A stretch of DNA of 46,922 bases from Planctomycetota bacterium (GTDB lineage: Bacteria; Planctomycetota; SZUA-567): positions 1-46,922 of the forward strand of contig JAGUZQ010000014.1 in the NCBI GenBank assembly GCA_020060765.1, written 5' to 3'. Both the position numbers and the translations under genes were made by a program. The notes beneath the pieces were generated by a model. The model ran no database searches and was not told the origin of the DNA. It saw only the letters and a program-made list of their open reading frames with translations. Position 1 is the first letter of the stretch, and every line of letters starts with the position of its first letter. This document shows, in pieces, positions 15,029 through 24,379 of the stretch.

Positions 15029-16534
15029 CTATATTGCCAGCCTACGCATGATGTCTTTCGCCTTCTTTTCGTAAATCGCCTGCCACTCCGGCGCCAGCAG
15101 GCATTCGGTCACCTCGTACCCGCCGCGCGCGTATGCCGCCGCAGGCGCGCCGTAATGGATGTAGCCGTTAGAAAAAGCGGCGACCAGAGTGTGCTGGTGG
15201 GACGAGGCTTTTTTCAGATTCAATCCCACTTCCACCAGCAGTTCCGCCGGGGAAGTGATGATGACGCTTGCCCCGATCCTGATGCCCTGCACCTCGGCGG
15301 CAATGGTTTTCTCGCCGGATTTATCATTCAACTCCTGGTGGAACTTAAGGGTTTCAATCTTGTCCTGAATACGAGCCAGCCTTTCCATCGCATCGATGTT
15401 GCGCAGATATTTTTCAATATTCGCACGGTTTTCTTTGTCCATCGCCTTCAGTTTTTTTGCACCGATTTTTTCCTCGTGCAGATACCGATAGGAATAATCC
15501 GCCGGGAATTCGGGATTAAGCGCGTATTTCAGATACAGCGGCAGAAACGCCCGGAAATTCAGACTGGTTGACCTGAGCGACTCCAGCAGGCAATGCTGCT
15601 CGTATAACAGTTCGCCGATCCGATCAGGGATATCGGTGCGCCGGGGAAGCAGGACGGTTTCGTTAATCGCTGCGAAACCGCACAATCCGGTTCGGATTTT
15701 TTCCAGACCCTTTAGCGCGCTCAACCCTAATAGCGTTCCCACCGGCTCGGAGTCGCGAGCCTGATTTACGTCCTTGTACAAAACTTCCGTGATGTCGCCC
15801 CCAGCTCCTTGCAGAAACAGCGCCAGCGCGCCGCCGCCGATAGATTCCTCTATCACCTTCGAGGCAAAACCAGGATAGTTGGCTGTGACCGCCCCGCCGG
15901 GAACGCCCAGTAGAGGGTGGCAGGCGAAGTTGTACAGCACCGCCTTGACCGAACCGTCCAGGCGGTCGATGCGGATCAGCCCGATCTCCGGATCGACGGG
16001 ACCTAGTTCCTTCACCTCCCCGTCAGGCGGGCAGGGATTGGCGTGGCGCACAGTCCGGCTTTTTCCGTCTTTCAGGCGCAGGGTGCGGTTGATCATGATC
16101 CGGTCTTCGTAACCTCTTCCCGCGCCTACGCGCACTTCCTCCATATTTCCCAGCGCCTGGGTGACGGCGGCGAAAACACGGTCGAGCTGTTCCTTGTCGC
16201 TGCAAAGCATCCGCCCTGGAGGATGGGTGTGAGAGGCGTTGACCAGGATGTCCCGACCGTCGATTTTATGCTTCTCGCTGATGCGCGCGCGAAGCTTGGG
16301 AAGGAAGTCGTCGGCAACGTCGCTGATGCCACCGATACCAACCACGTCCATAGCTATGATGACAATTTTTTTATTGCCGTCGTCCAGCACCAGCGTCTTG
16401 GCGTAAAGCGGGTCGTTCACCGCGACGCCTTTCTTTCGTACCGTGATTTCGCTTCTGCCCACCCCCGCACGAAGAATTCCCGCCGGTTCGCGCCTTTCCG
16501 GGCGTTTTCTTTTGCCAAATCCGTTTTCCGTCAT
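15029..16534 (-). CDS. Neutral/alkaline ceramidase-like protein
   Basis: This 501-residue protein resembles the N-terminal catalytic domain of neutral ceramidases, zinc amidases that split ceramide into sphingosine and fatty acid. The family marks visible are the opening LRAGVGRSEIT, then NASHTHPPG with H102 and H104, candidate zinc ligands, and FLQGAGGDI around the middle. It is shorter than classic ceramidases (about 650-700) and lacks the C-terminal Ig-like domain. It also has no signal peptide, although most characterised enzymes are secreted, so the natural substrate is probably not membrane ceramide. In PVC bacteria this fold is common near carbohydrate genes. GGAG lies 9 bases before the ATG. 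It converges on the GH4 gene. Confidence 0.75.
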   Translation of the reverse strand: MTENGFGKRKRPERREPAGILRAGVGRSEITVRKKGVAVNDPLYAKTLVLDDGNKKIVIIAMDVVGIGGISDVADDFLPKLRARISEKHKIDGRDILVNASHTHPPGRMLCSDKEQLDRVFAAVTQALGNMEEVRVGAGRGYEDRIMINRTLRLKDGKSRTVRHANPCPPDGEVKELGPVDPEIGLIRIDRLDGSVKAVLYNFACHPLLGVPGGAVTANYPGFASKVIEESIGGGALALFLQGAGGDITEVLYKDVNQARDSEPVGTLLGLSALKGLEKIRTGLCGFAAINETVLLPRRTDIPDRIGELLYEQHCLLESLRSTSLNFRAFLPLYLKYALNPEFPADYSYRYLHEEKIGAKKLKAMDKENRANIEKYLRNIDAMERLARIQDKIETLKFHQELNDKSGEKTIAAEVQGIRIGASVIITSPAELLVEVGLNLKKASSHQHTLVAAFSNGYIHYGAPAAAYARGGYEVTECLLAPEWQAIYEKKAKDIMRRLAI

Positions 16535-16604
16535 CTAATCTTCTCCCGCATAAAAACAGAACAAGCGCTTATTTTTTGTCGCGCTTTTGGGAATAGTACA
16601 CCTC

Positions 16605-16623
16605 GTTTGCCACGATAGCAAAC
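16605..16623. promoter_or_regulatory. Short inverted repeat upstream of the ceramidase-like gene
   Basis: GTTTGC (16605-16610) and GCAAAC (16618-16623) flank 7 bp. The site lies about 70-90 bp upstream of the minus-strand ATG, next to a possible promoter (TTTGCT and TACTAT on the minus strand, 18 bp apart). It may be an operator; support is geometric only. Confidence 0.3.
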
Positions 16624-16641
16624 CATGCGAAATCTTTTTGC

Positions 16642-16671
16642 AAAAAAACCGCTTCCGGAAAGAAGCGGCTT
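16642..16671 (-). terminator. Intrinsic terminator of the 16.7-19.7 kb minus-strand operon
   Basis: On the minus strand CCGCTTC (16662-16668) pairs with GAAGCGG (16649-16655) across a 6-nt loop, followed by seven T (complement of 16642-16648). It lies 30 nt after the stop at 16700. Confidence 0.85.
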
Positions 16672-16699
16672 TGCGATTCAAAAAGATTGCATGAGCAAA

Positions 16700-17860
16700 T
16701 CAGAATTTCAAGCCGAACCGATAGCTTTCGTAAGCCGGGAGTTTCTGCCCCGCGATTTTTACCTTGACGGTTGCGCCAGTGGGGAAAGCTTCCGCGCATT
16801 TGTGCTCGATTTTCTTGATCTCTTTTTCGGCCTTGTCGAAAAAGACGAAAGTGACGATCAGGGTATTTGCTTCCAGCGGCGCGCCGGTATTGGTGATGGG
16901 AAATTCCAGCGCGCAGGTGCCGTCGGGCTGATCGGAAATAGCCAAGTCGCCCAAAGAAATTTTGTCGCCTTCGCCCTCGGTTTTCACCGCGCCGTTCTGC
17001 GCAGGCTGAACCACTTCCAAGTCAGGCCAGTTGGCGGAAACGGTCAGGCTGTAATTAAGGTATTCCGGGATTTTCTTGCCCAGTTTCACCTTGTACAGTT
17101 TCGTCTCCCCCCCCGGCACTTCGCCCTCGTCCAGCACGAACTCATGCGAGATGATCGCGGTCTTGGCCGGCGGCGGCGGAGTTTTTTCTTCGGCTTCGGC
17201 TTTTTTCTTGCTCTTTTTCTTTTTGGATTTTGTATCAGGTGCTTTTTTTTCCACCTTGTACTTGGTGGCATCGACCACGAAATCCAAGCGCGCCTTGGGC
17301 TGCCCCGCCGGGATGCGAGCGAGATTGCGCACCCGCACGACCAGAGTGGCGACGCCGGTCTTATCGCCAAGGATAGTCTGTTCGATTTCGTGCGAAAGCA
17401 CCCGCAGTTCGAGAATGCCGGGGCCGACGTTCATGGCTTGCGGCTGCGTTCCGTCGGCGGAGGTAAACTCGACGGTTTTTTCCGCGCCTTCGATAGCGTA
17501 TTTCACCTTCATCACCAGTTCCGAAAACTGCACCGCCGGTTTGATTTCGAATTTGCGCTGGGCGGTTTCCTTGGGCAGGACGATGCCGACAAAGATTTTC
17601 GTCTTCTCATTGATCTGCTTGCCCTGCGGGTCAAGCAGGGTGATTTCCGCATAGAGATTTTCCAGACGCTTGTCGGTCAGATTGCGCAGGCCGAGATTGC
17701 CATCGTAAAAATGGTATTTGCCGCCGTCAGCCGCGCTTTTCCAGATGCGTTCCAGTTTCCAGTCGGGAGTGGTGACGATTTCCTGTTCCTCGGCCAGTCC
17801 GCCGCGCGCCAGAAATAATATCGCCGCAAAAAGCGGAAGCAGGTGCCTGGTTGTTTTCAT
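16700..17860 (-). CDS. Exported protein with a Lys-rich linker, function unknown
   Basis: This 386-residue protein has a signal peptide (TTRHLLPLFAAILFLARGGLAEE, cleavage near GLA). Two beta-rich halves (about 30-200 and 245-386) are joined by a low-complexity segment made mostly of Lys, Ser, Glu and Pro (about 205-235). The halves read like immunoglobulin-like beta-sandwiches, with alternating hydrophobic strands (TLVVRVRNLARI, TLIVTFVFFDKAEKEI). I recognise no enzyme motif. I choose the second of two close ATGs (17860, not 17866) because GGGAG then has a 7-base gap. It lies 15 bp after the membrane-protein gene and before a terminator, so it is the last gene of that operon. It may be a periplasmic partner of the membrane protein. 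Confidence 0.7.
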   Translation of the reverse strand: MKTTRHLLPLFAAILFLARGGLAEEQEIVTTPDWKLERIWKSAADGGKYHFYDGNLGLRNLTDKRLENLYAEITLLDPQGKQINEKTKIFVGIVLPKETAQRKFEIKPAVQFSELVMKVKYAIEGAEKTVEFTSADGTQPQAMNVGPGILELRVLSHEIEQTILGDKTGVATLVVRVRNLARIPAGQPKARLDFVVDATKYKVEKKAPDTKSKKKKSKKKAEAEEKTPPPPAKTAIISHEFVLDEGEVPGGETKLYKVKLGKKIPEYLNYSLTVSANWPDLEVVQPAQNGAVKTEGEGDKISLGDLAISDQPDGTCALEFPITNTGAPLEANTLIVTFVFFDKAEKEIKKIEHKCAEAFPTGATVKVKIAGQKLPAYESYRFGLKF

Positions 17861-17875
17861 TTTCATTCTCCCAAT

Positions 17876-18811
17876 TTACTGCGTTCTTTCAACGTGTTTC
17901 GCCAATGCCAGCCGGTTCAGATATTCCCTCACCCCTGCAAGCTTTTCCGGGGGGATGCGCTCCGCCAGTTCCGCGAACGCCGCCCAATCCGGATTTTGCG
18001 ACACCAGCCCCGCGTTTTCCGTCGCCTGGCCACCGCCGCCAGTTTTTGCTTCAAGCACCAGTTCCACCGCCTGCGCACCGGTTTTCTGGGCGGAAGCGGT
18101 TCCGCCAGCTTGCTCCTTTTTTCCATTTGGGCTGGACTTCGCCAATTCGGTTTCCAGCAAACCGCGTAGCCGCTCCATTTCCAACCGATCTTTTTCCGCA
18201 CCGCTTATTTCGAATTTTTTCCGCGCCGCTTCGTATTGCTCCGCCAACTGCCGCAGAACGCCACCGGTTTTCTCTTTCTGTACCGGCACCGCCAATTGGA
18301 TCTCAGTATTGCCGGAAGTTTTTTTCTCCACCTTGGTTTCCGTTCCCAGCAATCCCAGGACAACTATCATCGCTCCCGGCAACGACAGCCATTTCGCATA
18401 CGGCGGCAGCAAACCCGGCAGCCACTCCCGGCGCGGAATTTCCTTTATCGCATTTGCCGCGTCTTCCCGCAGGGCAGACGCGAAAATGCTGGAGGATTTA
18501 TCCAGCCCCGCCAGCGCGCACATTCTCTCGCACAAACCAAAGCGCAGATCCAGAAAAAGACCGGCCTCTGCCGGTTGCAATTTCCGGCGGGGATAAAAAA
18601 TCAACGCGCCTGCAAGTGTTGCCATAATTCCGGCTGTCTCAACCGCTTTTACGCTTCCCCACCCCAGAATCAGCAGCACTGTCCCGCCAGCGGCAACAGT
18701 CAGCCCAGACAGCAGTGCCTTGACCAAAGCAGCCAGCCACTTCCTGAGCCGCAGCCCGGCACAAACTTGTTTTATAGTCGCTTCACTCACGTTTTTGCTG
18801 TCCAATACCAT
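17876..18811 (-). CDS. Membrane protein with cytosolic or periplasmic coiled-coil tail, unknown
   Basis: This protein of about 311 residues has two hydrophobic helices close together near the N-terminus (LLSGLTVAAGGTVLLILGWG and IMATLAGALIFY, about 30-75) and a third near 145-160 (SLPGAMIVVLGLLG). After that comes a charged, helical, Ala/Glu/Lys-rich tail (about 180-311), with Gly-rich linkers. I do not recognise the family with certainty; the layout recalls the N-terminal part of DUF4175-type membrane proteins. The start at 18811 is preferred to an in-frame GTG at 18829 because AGAGGG precedes it. It sits between the NagD-like gene (69 bp upstream) and the exported Lys-linker gene (15 bp downstream), probably one transcript. 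Confidence 0.65.
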   Translation of the reverse strand: MVLDSKNVSEATIKQVCAGLRLRKWLAALVKALLSGLTVAAGGTVLLILGWGSVKAVETAGIMATLAGALIFYPRRKLQPAEAGLFLDLRFGLCERMCALAGLDKSSSIFASALREDAANAIKEIPRREWLPGLLPPYAKWLSLPGAMIVVLGLLGTETKVEKKTSGNTEIQLAVPVQKEKTGGVLRQLAEQYEAARKKFEISGAEKDRLEMERLRGLLETELAKSSPNGKKEQAGGTASAQKTGAQAVELVLEAKTGGGGQATENAGLVSQNPDWAAFAELAERIPPEKLAGVREYLNRLALAKHVERTQ

Positions 18812-18879
18812 CCCTCTCCGCAGATCCACGCCTGGGTTTCAAAAATATAAACGCTGGTCAGCGGCAAAAGGTTCGGATT

Positions 18880-19659
18880 TTATTTCTCGCCCGGAATATC
18901 TCCGACCCCTTCGAGAATGTAGGTAGGGCGATAGGGGAATTGCTCCATGTCCTTCCGGCTGCAAACGCCGCTTAATACCAGGACGGTATTGATTTCCGCT
19001 TCTATTCCTGCGATGATGTCGGTGTCCATGCGGTCGCCAATGATAACCGCTTCTTCCCGCCTGCACCCCAATCTTTTCAACGCCTGCCGCATCATCAGGG
19101 GATTGGGCTTGCCGATGAAATACGCTTTCTTGCCGGTAGTAAGTTCGATGGGAGAGATCAGCGCGCCTGTCGCGGGAACAATGCCTTTTTCCGAAGGGCC
19201 GGTCAGGTCGGGATTGGTGCCGATGAGCTTTGCGCCTCTCGCTACCAGTTGCGCCGCGCATTCCAGTTTTTCGTAATTGTAACTCGAAGTCTCTCCCATC
19301 ACCACGTAATCAGGGTCGGAGTCATTCATGGTAAAGCCCGCCTCGTAAAGGGCGTTAGTGAGGCCGCTTTCGCCGATAACGTAGGCACTGCCGTTTGGCT
19401 GCTGGCTTTTCAGGAACATCGCCGTCGCGAGGGCGCTGGTGTAGAAATGGTCTTCCTCCACATCCACGCCCAGACGCAACAGCTTCTCCCGCAATTCGCG
19501 GGGCGTGCGGGAACTGTTATTGGTCAGAAACAGGAATTCCCGGTCATTTTTCCGCAGCCATTGCAGAAATTCATTCACTCCCGGCAATAAACGGTTACCG
19601 TGATAAATCACTCCATCCATGTCGCAGATAAACGCTTTTTTCGCGCGCAGCTTTTCCAT
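18880..19659 (-). CDS. HAD-IIA phosphatase, NagD family
   Basis: This 259-residue cytosolic HAD phosphatase has motif I CDMDGVIYHG with the nucleophile near residue 13, motif II LTNNSSRTP (46-54), motif III lysine in FIGKPNP, and motif IV IIGDRMDTDI near 198-207. This set defines the IIA subfamily (NagD, 4-nitrophenyl phosphatase, phosphoglycolate phosphatase). Relatives dephosphorylate nucleotide monophosphates, phosphoglycolate or sugar phosphates; the exact substrate is open. GGAG lies 9 bases before the ATG at 19659. In-frame ATGs at 19674 and 19680 are possible, with a weaker AAAGG. It diverges from the glycerophosphodiesterase gene and heads the minus-strand operon that ends at the 16.65-kb terminator. 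Confidence 0.88.
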   Translation of the reverse strand: MEKLRAKKAFICDMDGVIYHGNRLLPGVNEFLQWLRKNDREFLFLTNNSSRTPRELREKLLRLGVDVEEDHFYTSALATAMFLKSQQPNGSAYVIGESGLTNALYEAGFTMNDSDPDYVVMGETSSYNYEKLECAAQLVARGAKLIGTNPDLTGPSEKGIVPATGALISPIELTTGKKAYFIGKPNPLMMRQALKRLGCRREEAVIIGDRMDTDIIAGIEAEINTVLVLSGVCSRKDMEQFPYRPTYILEGVGDIPGEK

Positions 19660-19858
19660 GTTTTTCTTCTCCATTCCCATGCGGCCTTTGCTCGCTGAAA
19701 TAACAGCATAGCCCGTAACGCGGCTCATTGCAACAAACTCTTGCCAGGATGCGTCGCTACCATCCCACCGGAAAGAAATTGTCGGTTTTTTCGTGCGTTG
19801 ACCACCTTTCTTCGTAATAATGTATAAGCGCATTGCTTGTGATAAGGGGATTTTGAAT

Positions 19859-20596
19859 ATGCAACGGCAAATGCTGATCGCACACCGTGGGGAATCGGTA
19901 GACGCACCGGAAAATACCTGCGCCGCCATTTCACTTGCTTGGGAACTCGAAGACAAGGCGGTGGAAATTGATATCCATCTTACCGCTGACCGCCAGATCG
20001 TCGTCCTGCACGATGCAGACACCAGGCGCGTGGCCGGAGAAAATTTCGTCGTTAAGGAAACCTTGTACCAACAACTGTCTTCGCTCGACGTTGGCGCTTG
20101 GAAAGGTGAGAAGTTCCGCGGAGAAAAAATCCCGCTGCTGGCTGACGTTTTGAAATCGCTTCCCGCCTGGGGAAAACTGGTCATCGAAATTAAATGCGGC
20201 GCGGAAATTGTTCCGCACTTCGCCAAACTGTGCCGGGAGCATGGCTTGACGCAGGAGCAGGTGGAAGTGATTTCCTTCCAGTTCGACGTTCTGGCGGAAA
20301 TCAAAAAAACCATGCCGCAATACAAATGCCTGTGGCTGGTGGGAAAATGTGAACCATTTGAGCCTAAAAATCTGCGGGATAAGATTTTGGCTGCGAAGTT
20401 GGACGGCATCGACATTTCCAAGGACAACGGTTTAGACAAGGATTCCATCGCCTTGTTCCGCCGGGAAAAACTTTTGTTTTACGTCTGGACTGTCGATTCC
20501 CTTGAGACTGCGAAAGCTTTGCTTGACGCCGGAGCCGACGGCATAACCAGTAATCACGCCCATTTTCTGCGTATGCAACTGGGCTTGCATTTATAA
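19859..20596 (+). CDS. Glycerophosphodiester phosphodiesterase
   Basis: This 245-residue enzyme hydrolyses glycerophosphodiesters to an alcohol and glycerol 3-phosphate, recycling lipid head groups. The active-site residues of the GDPD TIM barrel are present: IAHRGESVDAPENT (H9, R10, E18), VEIDIHLT with E and D metal ligands, and VVLHDADTRR with the second His. The end ITSNHA replaces the usual TNxP. There is no signal peptide, so it is the cytosolic, UgpQ-like type. AAGGGGA lies about 8 bases before the ATG; the frame open upstream to 19820 has no such site. It starts the eight-gene plus-strand run, 28 bp before rnr. A weak TTGACC/TATAAG promoter lies at 19798-19828. Confidence 0.9.
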   Translation: MQRQMLIAHRGESVDAPENTCAAISLAWELEDKAVEIDIHLTADRQIVVLHDADTRRVAGENFVVKETLYQQLSSLDVGAWKGEKFRGEKIPLLADVLKSLPAWGKLVIEIKCGAEIVPHFAKLCREHGLTQEQVEVISFQFDVLAEIKKTMPQYKCLWLVGKCEPFEPKNLRDKILAAKLDGIDISKDNGLDKDSIALFRREKLLFYVWTVDSLETAKALLDAGADGITSNHAHFLRMQLGLHL

Positions 20597-20624
20597 CATC
20601 CACACTTTTTATAATGGGAAAATC

Positions 20625-22778
20625 ATGAATGAATATTTCAGCAAACTGATTCTGGCCGAACTGGCGAAACCAAAATACAATCCCAGCCGCTCGCGCGAAC
20701 TCGCCCGAGACCTCGGCGTCGGCGACAAGGACTACCCCGAATTCCGCGACACCATCCAGGAACTGCTGGACAGCGAAAAAATTATCCGGCGCAAGGGCGG
20801 ACGTTGGGGCTTGGGCGAAACCGGCGACGGCAAGGAAATCACCGGCACTCTTTCCATCGCCCGCGCGGGGTTCGGCTTTCTCCTGCCTGACGACAATACT
20901 CTCGACGACCTCTTTATCCCCGAGGAAAAACTCGGTTCCGCCCTGCACGGCGACAAGGTGAAGGTGCAAGTAGAGGAACGTTGCGGCAGCGATTACCGGC
21001 GCACCGGGCGTGTATTGGCAGTGCTGGAGCGCGCCTCACCCCGCATCGTGGCCTTCGTTACTCCCGAAGGCCATGCCCGTCCCGAAGACCCGAAAAACCC
21101 GTTCGACTTCCTGATCGAAAGGACTGATCTGAAGTTTTCCTCTACCGACAAAATCCTGCTGGAAGTGACGGTCTGGCCGGGCGAAGGCGGCGAGCCTTCG
21201 GGCAAGGTGCTGGAAATTCTCGGCCCCGCCGGAGACCCCGACACCGAGACCGCCGCGATCCTGCATTCCTACAACGCGCCCGGTCTTTTTTCCAAGGAAG
21301 TTAAAGACGAAGTCCATGCACTCAGGCGGAATTTGACTCCGGAGGAAAAGGCCGAGCGTCTCGACCTGACCAAACTGGTCACCTTCACCATCGACCCCGA
21401 CACCGCCCGAGATTATGACGACGCCCTGTCCTTCCAGATTCGCGCCGACGGCACTCGCGTGGTCGGCGTCCACATCGCCGACGTTTCCTGGTTCGTCAGA
21501 CCCGGCACCAAGCTTGAAGAGGAAGCGCGCGAGCGTTCCACCAGTATCTATCTGCCCGAGCGCGTCATTCCCATGCTGCCGGAAGAGCTTTCCAACGACC
21601 TCTGTTCCCTCCGCGCCGACGAGGATCATCTGACCAAGACCGTGTTTCTCCATTACGACCAGAAAGGCGAGCGCACCGGCTATACGATTCACCGCAGCCT
21701 TATCCGCAGTGCCAAGCGTTTTACTTATGGCGAAGTGAAAACATTGCTGGAGGATGAAGCCAAGGCCGCTGAATTCGGCCGCGACGACGTTATCTCTTCC
21801 CTGCGCAGCCTGCATGAACTGGCGCAGCAGCTTCGCCAGCGCCGTCTCGACAACGGCTGCATCGAACTGGAACTGGGGGAATACAAGATCGTCATCGACG
21901 AAAACGGCCACGCCAGCGGTATTGAAAAATGCGAGCACGATTTTTCTCACCAACTCGTAGAGGAATTCATGCTTGCGGCCAACGTCGCCGTCGCCGAATG
22001 GAGCGCAAACAATTCCCTGCCGGTTCTGCACCGCGTACACGACTCTCCCGGCGAGGATGAAGTCGAAAGCCTGGCCGAGTTCCTCACCGCCAGCGGCTAT
22101 CCCTTCAAGCCGCCGTTCCGCCGCGACCGCATCAACGCCATTATTGCCAAGACCCGCGGCAAGCCGGAAGAGCATTCCATCAATCTCGCGATTCTGAAAA
22201 GCTTCAGACAGGCGATTTATGCGCCCAATCTCGACACCGGCCACTTCGCGCTGAATTTCCCCCGCTACCTGCATTTCACTTCGCCGATCCGGCGCTATCC
22301 CGACTTGCATCTGCACCAGGCGCTGGACGCGGTTTTCTCTCCCGGCGCTGATAAACTGCCGAAGAAACTGAAAAAGATGCCGAAAAAAAGCGAGATGAAA
22401 AATCTGGAAAGTTTGGGATTCCACACGTCCGGTCGCGAGCGGCGCGCGATGAAAATCGAGGAAGAGGTCAAGGATTTCCGGCGCCTGGAATTGCTATCCA
22501 CGCTCGACCAGAAGGATTTCGTCGGCGTGATTACCGGCATCCGCAAATTCGGCATCTTTGTCGAACTGAAGGATTATTTTGTCGAAAGCATGTTGCCGCG
22601 CGAGATGCTGGAAAAGAAAGGATTCTCCACCCGCGAGGAAGTGCCAGGCAAAAAGCGCCACGCCGACAAGGGCGGCTCCGCTCCCGGGTTCCATCTGGGG
22701 CAGGAGGTCAAGGTGCGGGTGGTGGAAATCGACCTGTCCAAACGCCTGTGCGAACTCGAATTTGTCGGACTGGCCTAA
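20625..22778 (+). CDS. rnr: Ribonuclease R (RNB-family 3'-5' exoribonuclease)
   Basis: This 717-residue processive 3'-5' exoribonuclease degrades structured RNA in the cytoplasm. The order is typical: N-terminal helix-turn-helix-like region (SRELARDLGV, 20-60), cold-shock OB domains (GFGFLLPDDNTLDDLFIP and onward), the RNB catalytic domain starting with FTIDPDTARDYDDALS (about 254-269, with the metal-binding Asp cluster), HFTSPIRRYPDL near 550, and an S1 domain (about 628-715, FVGVITGIRKFGIFVEL). The Lys-rich tail of the enterobacterial enzyme is absent. It lies 28 bp after the phosphodiesterase gene and 12 bp before the TMTC-like gene, so it is likely cotranscribed. Confidence 0.95.
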   Translation: MNEYFSKLILAELAKPKYNPSRSRELARDLGVGDKDYPEFRDTIQELLDSEKIIRRKGGRWGLGETGDGKEITGTLSIARAGFGFLLPDDNTLDDLFIPEEKLGSALHGDKVKVQVEERCGSDYRRTGRVLAVLERASPRIVAFVTPEGHARPEDPKNPFDFLIERTDLKFSSTDKILLEVTVWPGEGGEPSGKVLEILGPAGDPDTETAAILHSYNAPGLFSKEVKDEVHALRRNLTPEEKAERLDLTKLVTFTIDPDTARDYDDALSFQIRADGTRVVGVHIADVSWFVRPGTKLEEEARERSTSIYLPERVIPMLPEELSNDLCSLRADEDHLTKTVFLHYDQKGERTGYTIHRSLIRSAKRFTYGEVKTLLEDEAKAAEFGRDDVISSLRSLHELAQQLRQRRLDNGCIELELGEYKIVIDENGHASGIEKCEHDFSHQLVEEFMLAANVAVAEWSANNSLPVLHRVHDSPGEDEVESLAEFLTASGYPFKPPFRRDRINAIIAKTRGKPEEHSINLAILKSFRQAIYAPNLDTGHFALNFPRYLHFTSPIRRYPDLHLHQALDAVFSPGADKLPKKLKKMPKKSEMKNLESLGFHTSGRERRAMKIEEEVKDFRRLELLSTLDQKDFVGVITGIRKFGIFVELKDYFVESMLPREMLEKKGFSTREEVPGKKRHADKGGSAPGFHLGQEVKVRVVEIDLSKRLCELEFVGLA

Positions 22779-22790
22779 TTCGCAGTGCCT

Positions 22791-24299
22791 ATGAATAATG
22801 AAAACGTCAACACCGGTTATCTGTCCTGCCTGTCGGCCTCGTCGGGCAGGCTGGAATTCCGTACCTATAACGGCTGGCGTCATGTTGCGGTTTTCATTTT
22901 CTTCGCCATCACCGGCTTTCTGATGTACGGGCACGTCACGCACGGCGAGTTCCAGTTCGACGACGAGCCGAACATCACCAAATGCCCCGCCGTGCATATG
23001 CAGACCCTGAGCCTGGAGAGTCTGCGCAAGGCGGTTTTTGAATCCAAGGCGCCCAATCGCGTGCTGGTCAGCCTGTCTTTCGCCTTTCAATACTGGCTGG
23101 CGGGCGGGTTGGTAGAATGGCATTTCCATGTCTTCAACATCTTCGTGCATCTCTGCGCGGGCTTCGCGATTTATCTACTGTTCCTGCACCTGCTGCAACT
23201 TCCGGCCTTGCGAAACCGGTTTTCTGCCGATGCCTGGATCATAGCTCTGTCTGGCGCGACGCTGTGGTATTGCAATCCGCTGCAAACGCAAGCGGTGAGT
23301 TACATCGTCCAGCGCGCCGTGAGCATGGCAACGCTGTTTTACACGCTGTCGTTGCTGCTCTACCTGCGCGCATTGTCGCAGGATGAAGACCATGACTTCG
23401 AGCGGATGTCCCAGTTCACTGCTGCGCTTTTTTTCGGCTTGTGCTCCGTTTTTTCCAAGGAAATCGGCGTGACGTTGCCGCTGGCGCTGCTGACCCTGGA
23501 GGCTTTGCTGATCCGACCAGTATTTTCCGAAGCTGGAAAACGGCTGCTGTTGCTGTGCGTGATTTCAGTCTTGGTATTTTGTGCTGGCACGCTGTGGTTT
23601 TATGGCAGAAGTGAAGCTGGCCTCAGCGTTAAAAAAGCGGCTGTCGGTGTAAGCGACGACCTGGTGGAAAAAGTTCTGCGTGACAAGGTGCTGAACCGGA
23701 AAATCAAGATCACTCCGCGCCAGCGGGTGCTGACCGAAGCCCGGGTACTGGCGATGTACCAGAGCCTGTTTCTCGCGCCTGCGCCGTGGCGGCTGAACCT
23801 GGATTACGACTTTCCCGAATCGACTGCGGTTTTCGCGCCCGGCGATTACGACAGTCTTTCACAATGGGCGCCGCTGCTGCTGCTGGTCGCGATTGTTATC
23901 GCCGTCTCTGTAAGTCCGCGCCGCCACCGGGCGAAATATTTTTTACTGATTCTGCTGGCGCTGGCGTTGTTGGAAACCTTGTCTGATCTGGCGGGACTCG
24001 ACAATCCGCTGGCGCTGTCGAAAGTGTGGCGCAATCCCTGGCCGCTCCCCGCGCTGGCCTGGCATTTCGCGGCGCTGGGTGTTGCCGCGCTTTACGCCTA
24101 TCGGCGTCCATTACTGGCATTCGGCATTATTCTTTTTTATCTCGGACATCTGCTGGAATCGTCGATACTCTGCCTGGAAGTGGTGTACGAACACCGGATG
24201 TATCTGCCGTCGCTGGGGCTGGCGCTGGTTTTTGTCTTGCTGCTGCACGAGGCCTTCTATCCAGCGCGGGAAAACGAACTCGGCGCGCCGCCGTTCTGA
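22791..24299 (+). CDS. Polytopic membrane protein, TMTC/GT-C-like
   Basis: This protein of 502 residues has about ten hydrophobic helices. It has the pattern of bacterial relatives of TMTC proteins and other GT-C-fold enzymes: an early acidic loop after helix 1 (QFDDEPNI), PNRVLVSLSFAFQYWLAGG, NPLQTQAVSYIVQRAVSMA, SKEIGVTLPLALLTLE and near the end YEHRMYLPSLG. GT-C enzymes transfer sugars from lipid-linked donors on the outer side of the inner membrane. Many bacterial members carry C-terminal TPR repeats; this one does not. The ATG at 22791 is used, but no strong ribosome-binding site is visible and a GTG lies 6 bases upstream. Placed before an O-antigen-ligase-like gene, it suggests surface glycan or glycoprotein assembly. 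Confidence 0.75.
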   Translation: MNNENVNTGYLSCLSASSGRLEFRTYNGWRHVAVFIFFAITGFLMYGHVTHGEFQFDDEPNITKCPAVHMQTLSLESLRKAVFESKAPNRVLVSLSFAFQYWLAGGLVEWHFHVFNIFVHLCAGFAIYLLFLHLLQLPALRNRFSADAWIIALSGATLWYCNPLQTQAVSYIVQRAVSMATLFYTLSLLLYLRALSQDEDHDFERMSQFTAALFFGLCSVFSKEIGVTLPLALLTLEALLIRPVFSEAGKRLLLLCVISVLVFCAGTLWFYGRSEAGLSVKKAAVGVSDDLVEKVLRDKVLNRKIKITPRQRVLTEARVLAMYQSLFLAPAPWRLNLDYDFPESTAVFAPGDYDSLSQWAPLLLLVAIVIAVSVSPRRHRAKYFLLILLALALLETLSDLAGLDNPLALSKVWRNPWPLPALAWHFAALGVAALYAYRRPLLAFGIILFYLGHLLESSILCLEVVYEHRMYLPSLGLALVFVLLLHEAFYPARENELGAPPF

Positions 24300-24379
24300 T
24301 TTTCCTGTACCAAACCGTTTTTTGCGGCTACCATAACTACTGTTGCTTCTTTCCCGGCCTTTTCCACTGGAGGATTCCC

